DNA of 7,250 nucleotides from VMCP01 sp964415065 (GTDB lineage Bacteria > Bacteroidota > Bacteroidia > NS11-12g > UBA955): assembly GCA_964415065.1 (NCBI GenBank), contig CAYPYX010000095.1:1-7250 (forward strand), read 5' to 3'. A program made the translations under genes and the position numbers. This document shows positions 1-5,343 of the stretch, piece by piece. Position 1 is the first letter of the stretch. Every line of letters starts with the position of its first letter. The notes below the pieces were generated by a model, which had not been told where the DNA came from, did no database searches, and worked only from the letters and a program-made list of their open reading frames with translations.

Positions 1-19
1 AAGCCGCCAAACGTTAGCC
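1..19 (+). other. 3' arm of an attC-like recombination site, cut by the window edge
   Basis: The first 19 bases end in GTTAGCC (13-19), which resembles the integron core site GTTRRRY apart from one base. They start with a GCC-rich arm, CGCCAAAC (5-12). The arm and core are matched in inverted orientation after the TIR gene: GGCTAAC at 1000-1006 and GTTTGGCG at 1011-1018. In an integron this would be the L'-R' end of the attC belonging to the preceding cassette, and strand exchange would fall between G13 and T14. The 5' half of the site is outside the window, so its fold cannot be checked. It could instead be the end of an inverted-repeat-bounded element. Confidence 0.5.
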
Positions 20-1086
20 CCAAGTTTATGAACAACAAGACAGTCGATTTTTTTATATCTCATGCCTCCGAAGACAAGCAGGATATTGTAAAGAAACTTG
101 CAGACAATCTAATTATTAACGGAGCTACAGTATTCTATGATGAGTACAGTATTAAGCTTGGCGACAGTATTTCTGAAAGCATTAATAATGGATTGACAGT
201 TTCAAATCATGCGATAGTAGTTCTAAGTAAACATTTCTTTGAAAAAGGTTGGACAAATGCTGAGTTGCAAGCAATTTTCAGTAAAAGCATCGCGGAAAAA
301 TATAAAATTTTTATCCTTTACCATGGTATTACTCATGTCGATGTAATTGAGAAATATCCACTATTGGCAGACAAAAAGGCAATTGAGAGCTCAATTGGTG
401 CAGAGAAAATAACCGAAGAACTTTTTGTTGCAATTCAAAAACCATTTAATTTAAACTATTTAAAACATGAAATCGGTCGTGATCGGAATTTAAATGAAGG
501 TTTTTCTGTTTCAATGATTGTTGGCTTCCCCAATAGACTAAATACAAGTGAAAACAAAACGCTCTATGAAATGGGCGACCCAAATGTTCATCATTCACGC
601 CTGAAAATATTTCTCTGGAAATACGAAAGGCTTTATTTTGAGATTACAGACTCCAGATATAGAAAATATTCATTGTCTGTTGACTTCAAGACGTGGAGGT
701 CTTCCGAAACACATTTTATTCATGTAAGCCTTGACATTGAAAAGAAAATAATGACGTTTATTGTTGACGATGATGTTGAGGAAAAAATTAGTGTGCCGGA
801 CTTATTGGTGAACAAAGACTTCTTAAATCACGGCTCCGCAATTATCGGCTGTTCCTTAAATCTATCTGACCCTTGTCCTTTTATTGTTGCGACACATTTA
901 GTTGGCACAGCAGGTATTAATGCACAGACCCTTTACAAGTCAATAAAAACATTTGTTGACTCTGTGTAGAATTCTAAAGTAACAGAAATAAAAACCTGGG
1001 GCTAACATGCGTTTGGCGTTATGTGGCACAGCTAACAGAAAATTATTAACTTAATTATGTGCCGCACAACGCCAATTGCAAAAACG
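14..1086 (+). mobile_element. Putative integron gene cassette carrying a TIR-domain gene
   Basis: One ORF in the same orientation as the proposed attC fills most of this unit, with only 14 bases between the proposed left boundary and the ATG. That is the usual compact cassette layout. The key observation is that the left end (TTAGCCCCAAG from 14) is complementary to the sequence at 996-1005. With G13 included, 13-24 pairs with 995-1006 at 11 of 12 positions. If the cassette were excised as a circle, G1086 would join T14 and rebuild a core GTTAGCC, the exact complement of the GGCTAAC that opens its attC. This is the relation expected of R' and R'' in a cassette. No promoter is visible in front of the gene, as is common for cassettes. 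No integrase gene is present here, so this could be part of an integrase-free attC cluster. Confidence 0.55.
28..969 (+). CDS. TIR-domain protein with a C-terminal beta-rich domain
   Basis: The N-terminal half (about residues 5-135) is a bacterial TIR domain. It has the opening strand and box 1 motif FFISHASED (8-16), the second strand and loop VFYDEYSIKLGDSI (35-48), and WTNAEL (75-80), where E79 sits at the position of the catalytic glutamate of NAD-cleaving TIRs. Many bacterial TIR proteins act in phage defence by depleting NAD+ or making cyclic ADP-ribose signals; that role is inferred here. Residues about 155-313 are a different domain rich in beta strands. The stretch HFIHVSLDIEKKIMTFIVDD (229-248) resembles the strand pattern of concanavalin A/LamG-type jelly rolls, a tentative match. 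There is no signal peptide or membrane segment, so a cytoplasmic protein is expected. The ATG at 28 begins directly before the conserved first strand; no Shine-Dalgarno is visible. The gene lies in a putative integron cassette and is separated from the downstream operon by over 300 bases, so it probably acts alone. Confidence 0.85.
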   Translation: MNNKTVDFFISHASEDKQDIVKKLADNLIINGATVFYDEYSIKLGDSISESINNGLTVSNHAIVVLSKHFFEKGWTNAELQAIFSKSIAEKYKIFILYHGITHVDVIEKYPLLADKKAIESSIGAEKITEELFVAIQKPFNLNYLKHEIGRDRNLNEGFSVSMIVGFPNRLNTSENKTLYEMGDPNVHHSRLKIFLWKYERLYFEITDSRYRKYSLSVDFKTWRSSETHFIHVSLDIEKKIMTFIVDDDVEEKISVPDLLVNKDFLNHGSAIIGCSLNLSDPCPFIVATHLVGTAGINAQTLYKSIKTFVDSV

Positions 1087-1092
1087 TTATGC
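1000..1092 (+). other. attC-like integron recombination site
   Basis: This is an imperfect palindrome with attC architecture. It opens with GGCTAAC (1000-1006, R''-like) and closes with GTTATGC (1086-1092, R'-like, one base off GTTRRRY). Between them lies a long stem: GGCGTTATGTGGCAC (1015-1029) pairs with GTGCCGCACAACGCC (1059-1073) at 13 of 15 positions. The stem is separated by an AT-rich loop of 29 bases and flanked by poorly paired spacers of 8 and 12 bases. The length of about 93 bp is within the range of known attC sites. The AACGCC/GGCGTTAT words also occur in Vibrio repeats. Bases 1001-1007 (GCTAACA) recur at 1031-1037. An ordinary transcription terminator is less likely because no U-tract follows. 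A repeat family unrelated to integrons remains possible. Confidence 0.55.
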
Positions 1093-1272
1093 CTCACCCT
1101 AAAAGACGATACGACCGACAATAAAAGAGCAGAAAAATGAAAGACGAAATGCCAAACACTTCAGCAAAATCAAAAGAGCTGCATCCCAACGCTCACAGCC
1201 AAAGCAATGCAGCACATTTGCTTTTGTCCCATCGCACCCACCAAAAAACAAATTAGTTTCACTTAAAATCAA
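1093..1272. other. Spacer without a convincing gene, repeat-like
   Basis: This stretch is visibly richer in C and G than the coding regions around it. It has only tiny open frames: 1089-1124 (11 codons) and 1137-1256 (39 codons). The 39-codon frame is rich in His, Ser, Asn and Ala and looks like translated repeat rather than protein. The ten-base word GCACATTTGC at 1212-1221 is repeated at 7195-7204 downstream of the operon, and both lie near AAGCCAA- or AGCCAAAG-type words. I see no terminator and no tRNA. Confidence 0.5.
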
Positions 1273-1280
1273 TATCTTTG
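1273..1280 (+). promoter_or_regulatory. Bacteroidota-type -7 promoter element for the five-gene operon
   Basis: TATCTTTG matches the Bacteroidota primary sigma factor -7 consensus TAnnTTTG. It ends 17 bases before the ATG of the first operon gene, so the transcript would have a very short leader of roughly a dozen bases. No clear TTG/TTTG -33 element lies at the usual 17-23 base spacing, so the promoter may be weak or activator-dependent. The Cro/CI-type product of the first gene is an obvious candidate to bind here. Confidence 0.6.
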
Positions 1281-1297
1281 CACTGAATGCAATTTAG

Positions 1298-1498
1298 ATG
1301 AGCCGAAAAGCAATAAATAGAATCAAGGTAGTACTGGTTGAGAAGAACCTGAGCAGTAAATGGCTTGCCGAACAACTTGGTAAAAACGAAGCGACAATTT
1401 CAAGATGGTGCACTAATGATGTACAACCTCCCTTACCCACATTAGTGAAAATTGCTGAATTAATAAATGTTTCACCTAGAGATTTATTAAACGAGTAA
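1298..1498 (+). CDS. Small Cro/CI (XRE)-family DNA-binding regulator
   Basis: This 66-residue protein is essentially one helix-turn-helix domain. A first helix runs over about 4-15. The HTH pair covers about 20-38 (KWLAEQLGKNEATISRWCTN), with the recognition helix around EATISRWC. Supporting helices end in LVKIAELINVSPRDLLNE. The pattern is that of the XRE/Cro-CI family, as seen in restriction-modification control proteins and phage-type repressors. It has no room for an effector domain. It is the first gene after the -7 element and is followed after only 2 bases by the ATPase gene, so it most likely autoregulates the operon and sets the timing or level of the toxic and protective activities. 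Whether it activates or represses cannot be told from sequence. There is no Shine-Dalgarno; the start is supported by the nearby promoter and by the domain starting at once. Confidence 0.85.
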   Translation: MSRKAINRIKVVLVEKNLSSKWLAEQLGKNEATISRWCTNDVQPPLPTLVKIAELINVSPRDLLNE

Positions 1499-1500
1499 TT

Positions 1501-4113
1501 ATGAGAGAGAGAATTAAAAATACATCAACTAAAATTCCTTTTAAGGTTTCAGCAAGAACTGCAAGATTAATCGGAAGGGAAAACATTGCAACATCTAAAG
1601 GTGCAATAATAGAATTAGTTAAAAATGCATATGATGCTGACAGCAGTATAGCTATAGTATTCTTTGATAATAAGTACTCGACTTTTCTGAGTGAAATATC
1701 AGAAGATCATTTTGAAACATTACTCAAAAAAGGAATTGACAAGAAATTACTTGATATCATCTATAAATTTGAAGCAGAAAACTATATTCTCAATTCAAAC
1801 ATTGATGAAGATAAATTACTGACTTTTAAAAAGGCTATATCGAGATTATCAGTTCTTTACATAATAGATGCAGGTGAAGGAATGACTCAAAATGTAATCC
1901 GTGAACATTGGATGACAATTGGCACAGATAACAAATCAAATAATGTTTTTACAAAAACAGGAAGAGTAAAAGCAGGGGCAAAAGGTATAGGAAGGTTTGC
2001 ATTAGATAAACTAGGGTCAAAATGTGAAATGACTACCATTTTCAATCCTAAATATCATCATCAAGACACAGACATTAACGGTGAAGAAACAAATTATAAA
2101 GGATATAAATGGAAAGTAGATTGGGAGGATTTTGAAGGCGAGTACAAAACTATTGACTCTGTAGGAGCTGAATTATTTGGGCTATTAACCTCTACAATTA
2201 AAAGAGAGATAACGGAAGAGATACCATACTTTGATTTTTCAAAAATTAGCTCTGAGGTTGATTTTGAATTTGGAACAATTTTGAAAATTTCCGATTTAAG
2301 AGACCATTGGGAGGATTACTATGTTCAACAAGTATATTCTGACTTGGAAGTATTAGTTCCTCCAAAGGAAACGGGTGGTTTTGAAATTTATTTGTTTAGC
2401 TCTTTGGAGCCAAAAAAGTATGGTGAAGTCTTCAGCTCAATTTGTGATGATTTTGATTTTAAACTGACTGCAATTGCTGATGAAAATCAAAACGTAAAAA
2501 TAAAAATCGAACGGAGAGAGTATGATATTGAATTAATCCCAAATGAATTCTTCGATAGGGACGCATTAAAGAAATTCCCATACACAAAAGAAATTTTTAA
2601 AAAAGGTTTTTGGGAAACTTCGTTAACATTCTCTCAACTATTAAAAGGGTTTAAAGATGTAGACGAGGATAATATATTCTCAAATATTGGTGTATTTGAA
2701 TTCTCATTTTATTTTTTGAAGAGAACATATGACACACCCAATGCTGATAGGTTTTTTTATCGGAGATTTATGTCCAATGACAGAAAAGACTGGTTAAACA
2801 AATTTGGTGGAATTAAACTTTTTAGAGATAATTTTAGGGTTCGTCCATATGGTGAAGTAAAAGACGCTGCATTTGATTGGCTTGGTTTGGGTAGCAGAAA
2901 GTCTACCAGTCCAGCTGGTGTTGCCAAAAAAGAAGGGGGTTATAGAGTTGAGCCAGAAAACGTTGCTGGTGCAGTTAAGATTTCACGATTAACAAACGTT
3001 AATTTCGAAGACAAGTCAAGCAGGGAAGGTTTACAAGATAACAAGACATTTCAGATTTTTAAGCAACTTTTAGCATCAATCATTAATGTATTCGAAGAGG
3101 ATCGATCTTACATTGCCCGTGAAATGAGTGATTTTGATGATTTCAGGTTTGGAGCTGAGAGGGACTTAAAGGCGGCAGAAGAACTCGCCAAACGAATACT
3201 TGAATCAAGTCGAGCTAAAAAGAAAGAAAAGGAATCTACTTCTGGAAATAAAGAACAAAATACAGAAAATAACCAAACTGGCACAGATTCAGACAGAGAA
3301 AAGGAAATATTAGCAAGTAAGATTGAAAGTCAAGAAGAAGAAATCGAAAAATTAAAAGAAGAGCAAAAAGTCTTGAGAGGGCTTGCTAGTAGCGGAATTG
3401 TTTTGGCTTCTTTTAGCCACGATTTAAGCAAATTAAATGATGTATTAAATTCCAGAACCGATAAGTTAAAAGGACTATTGTTATCCAAAATAGCAGAAAC
3501 AGAGTATGAGGGAATCGAAGACAGAAAAAACCCATTTTTTCAGCTAGAAAAAATAAAAAAGCAAGATTTAAAACTGCAAAACTGGCTTAACTTTTCTTTA
3601 GGTGCTACTCGAAAAGATAAAAGAAAAAGAAAGCAACTTTTTTTGAAAAAGTATTTTTCAGACCTTTCTGTAGATTGGAGTACAGTTCTAGAAAATAGAG
3701 GAATTAATTTTGATGTAACAGATATTGAAAATTTAGACTTAAGAGTTTATGAAATAGATTTTGACAGCATTTTCAATAATCTTTTGGTCAATTCTATAGA
3801 TGCATTTACGATTTTAAAGATTAATAGAGCAAGGGAAATAAAGATTAATGCCAAGAGCAACAACAAAGAAATTATTATTGACTATTACGATAATGGCCCA
3901 GGATTATCAGATGATATTTTGGATCCTAATAAAATCTTTGAACCACTATTTACAACCAGAAGGAATCCATTTACAGGCGAAGAGGAAGGAACAGGACTAG
4001 GTATGTGGCTCGTAAAATCCATAGTATCTGAAAATGATGGAGCATTAAAACTTTTGTTCCCAGATATTGGATTTGGAATTAGAATGATTTTCCCGATTAA
4101 ATACAAACGATAA
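1501..4113 (+). CDS. Dual GHKL ATPase: paraMORC-like N-terminal half fused to a histidine-kinase-like C-terminal half
   Basis: This 870-residue protein has two ATP-binding modules of the gyrase/Hsp90/kinase/MutL fold. The first (about 15-300) shows an N-box ELVKNAYDAD (38-47), a G1 box DAGEGM (123-128) and a glycine loop GAKGIGRFA (159-167), as in MORC/MutL-type ATPases. A segment around 436-464 (GGIKLFRDNFRVRPYG, then DWLGLG) resembles the S5-like region that follows such ATPases and holds candidate catalytic lysines. A charged linker and coiled coil (about 555-630) leads to ASFSHDL (636-642), where H640 is a plausible phospho-acceptor. The second ATPase then has an N-box NNLLVNSIDA (759-768), a G1 box DNGPG (797-801), an F box FEPLFTTR (813-820) and a G2 box GTGLGMWLVKS (830-840), all intact as in sensor kinases. 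There are no membrane segments, so sensing is cytoplasmic, perhaps on DNA. Its stop codon overlaps the receiver gene by one base, which suggests kinase and receiver are partners. Confidence 0.85.
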   Translation: MRERIKNTSTKIPFKVSARTARLIGRENIATSKGAIIELVKNAYDADSSIAIVFFDNKYSTFLSEISEDHFETLLKKGIDKKLLDIIYKFEAENYILNSNIDEDKLLTFKKAISRLSVLYIIDAGEGMTQNVIREHWMTIGTDNKSNNVFTKTGRVKAGAKGIGRFALDKLGSKCEMTTIFNPKYHHQDTDINGEETNYKGYKWKVDWEDFEGEYKTIDSVGAELFGLLTSTIKREITEEIPYFDFSKISSEVDFEFGTILKISDLRDHWEDYYVQQVYSDLEVLVPPKETGGFEIYLFSSLEPKKYGEVFSSICDDFDFKLTAIADENQNVKIKIERREYDIELIPNEFFDRDALKKFPYTKEIFKKGFWETSLTFSQLLKGFKDVDEDNIFSNIGVFEFSFYFLKRTYDTPNADRFFYRRFMSNDRKDWLNKFGGIKLFRDNFRVRPYGEVKDAAFDWLGLGSRKSTSPAGVAKKEGGYRVEPENVAGAVKISRLTNVNFEDKSSREGLQDNKTFQIFKQLLASIINVFEEDRSYIAREMSDFDDFRFGAERDLKAAEELAKRILESSRAKKKEKESTSGNKEQNTENNQTGTDSDREKEILASKIESQEEEIEKLKEEQKVLRGLASSGIVLASFSHDLSKLNDVLNSRTDKLKGLLLSKIAETEYEGIEDRKNPFFQLEKIKKQDLKLQNWLNFSLGATRKDKRKRKQLFLKKYFSDLSVDWSTVLENRGINFDVTDIENLDLRVYEIDFDSIFNNLLVNSIDAFTILKINRAREIKINAKSNNKEIIIDYYDNGPGLSDDILDPNKIFEPLFTTRRNPFTGEEEGTGLGMWLVKSIVSENDGALKLLFPDIGFGIRMIFPIKYKR

Positions 4114-4787
4114 TGGCAAATTACAGAATATTACTCATAGATGAGGAAAAGGACACTTTTGATGACTTCAATGATTATCTAGATATCTCATCCACTAAAG
4201 ACAGTATTGAAGTCATTGAAATGTTTCCTTTAGAGGAGCTTTCGGAAATGATTGAAGTAATATTTAAGATAAATCCTGATGCGATTATTACCGATTTCAG
4301 ACTAAATGAAATGAAAACTGATATCGACTACAATGTACCATATGATGGCGTTGAGCTAGTTGAAGAATTTTTAAAATACAGACAAAGTTTCCCTTGTTTT
4401 GTACTTACTGCTTTTGATGATTTGGCAGTAAGTGCAAGCGAAGATGTCAATAAGGTTTACATAAAGAACATACTTCATAACAATAAGGAGGAAAGTAAAG
4501 CAAAAGCTAAATTTTTGGATAGAGTAATTAACCAAATTGAACATTATCAAACCAAAATAAAAAATGCGGAGTCTGAACTTTTGGAATTAATAAAACTTCG
4601 AGAGTCAGGTAAAGCCAGTATCAGTGACGAAAATATAATAATTGAATTAGATAGTTTTTTGGAAAATGTAATTGACAGAAAAAGTTCTATTCCTCCTGAA
4701 TATAAAAAATTATCTAATGATGATAGGCTAAGCGAACTATTAAAAAAGGTTGATACACTTTTAAAGAAAGTAGATAATGGCGAATAA
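4113..4787 (+). CDS. Stand-alone response-regulator receiver protein with helical tail
   Basis: The N-terminal part (about 1-120) is a CheY-like receiver. The first strand RILLIDEE (5-12) supplies the acidic pair. D61 in AIITDFRL is the phospho-acceptor, followed by the GVELVEEF helix after the active site. T99 (VLTA, 97-100) is the conserved Ser/Thr. K114 or K118 in NKVYIKNI is the likely lysine. A long insert (about 65-78) lies between the acceptor strand and the next helix. Residues about 125-224 are highly charged and helical, probably coiled coil, ending in two KKVD repeats; there is no HTH or enzyme domain. It therefore likely acts by protein contact, perhaps on the HNH protein or the methylase, and not as a transcription factor. 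The ATG sits in TAATG at the end of the kinase gene, and the 3' end overlaps the HNH gene by 11 bases. Confidence 0.85.
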   Translation: MANYRILLIDEEKDTFDDFNDYLDISSTKDSIEVIEMFPLEELSEMIEVIFKINPDAIITDFRLNEMKTDIDYNVPYDGVELVEEFLKYRQSFPCFVLTAFDDLAVSASEDVNKVYIKNILHNNKEESKAKAKFLDRVINQIEHYQTKIKNAESELLELIKLRESGKASISDENIIIELDSFLENVIDRKSSIPPEYKKLSNDDRLSELLKKVDTLLKKVDNGE

Positions 4788-5343
4788 TTTTAGGGACATA
4801 CCACCTTCACGCAAGTGTACAAAAACCTTTTCAAACTATAGAAGCTTTAAGCCTTTCATTGCTGTAGATTTTAATAGGAGATGTGGATATACTGATTGCT
4901 CTGATTTTTGGTTTGGAGGAATCAACACCTTTCATATCGACCATTTTAAACCTTGGAAAAAGTATCCAAAACTCAAAACGAACTATTCAAATTTAGTTTA
5001 CTGCTGTTCATATGTAAATATTTTAAAATCCGATGATGATGGTAGCTATTTAGACCCTTGTGATGTAGATTACAATGCACATTTTGAAAGAGATAATAAC
5101 GGTAAAATTATTCCAAAGAATACATCTAGCGAAGCTAAATATATGCACTCTAAATTAAAATTGTACCTAAAGAGATATCAAATAATCTGGAAACTTGATC
5201 AGTTATTATTGAGTATGAAAAAACTTCAAGTTGCAATAAAAGAATCTAAAAACGCAGCAATTAAACAAGATTTAATAAACCTACATTTTGATTTATCAAC
5301 AGAACTAACAGACTACATTGAATATTTAAAAGGAAATCAATGA
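4777..5343 (+). CDS. HNH endonuclease, probable cutting subunit
   Basis: This 188-residue protein has an HNH motif over about 36-85. C36 and C41 form a first knuckle with Cx4C spacing. HIDHFKPW (53-60) gives the D55-H56 pair. N72 in the NYSNLVYCC stretch is the middle Asn, and N81 with K84 (VNILKSDD) closes the motif. The IDHFKP and NLVYC words resemble the PtuB/retron-associated HNH group and other defence HNH proteins. One oddity is that V80 sits where many relatives have the second cysteine of a CxxCN knuckle, so zinc binding may be incomplete or may use C76 and C77 differently. The C-terminal part (about 120-188) is helical and charged, likely for partner contact. It would be the DNA-cutting element of the operon, because the adjacent methylase has no nuclease domain. 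It overlaps the receiver gene by 11 bases and the methylase gene by 4. Confidence 0.75.
   Translation: MANNFRDIPPSRKCTKTFSNYRSFKPFIAVDFNRRCGYTDCSDFWFGGINTFHIDHFKPWKKYPKLKTNYSNLVYCCSYVNILKSDDDGSYLDPCDVDYNAHFERDNNGKIIPKNTSSEAKYMHSKLKLYLKRYQIIWKLDQLLLSMKKLQVAIKESKNAAIKQDLINLHFDLSTELTDYIEYLKGNQ

Noticed and set aside
1015..1073. The palindrome as a rho-independent terminator for the TIR gene.
   Set aside because: The loop is 29 bases long and no run of T follows the stem.
1089..1124. An 11-codon frame starting inside the GTTATGC core.
   Set aside because: Too short and its ATG lies in the proposed recombination core; no support for expression.
1137..1256. A 39-codon open frame in the spacer before the operon.
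   Set aside because: No ribosome site, odd His/Ser/Asn/Ala-rich composition and overlap with repeat-like words; it looks like translated intergenic repeat.
28..1498. Treating the TIR gene as part of the downstream operon.
   Set aside because: More than 300 bases, an attC-like palindrome and a separate promoter lie between them.
3885..4106. Open frame on the minus strand opposite the end of the dual ATPase gene.
   Set aside because: It is antisense to the strongly conserved second ATPase boxes, with no start signal or recognisable domain.
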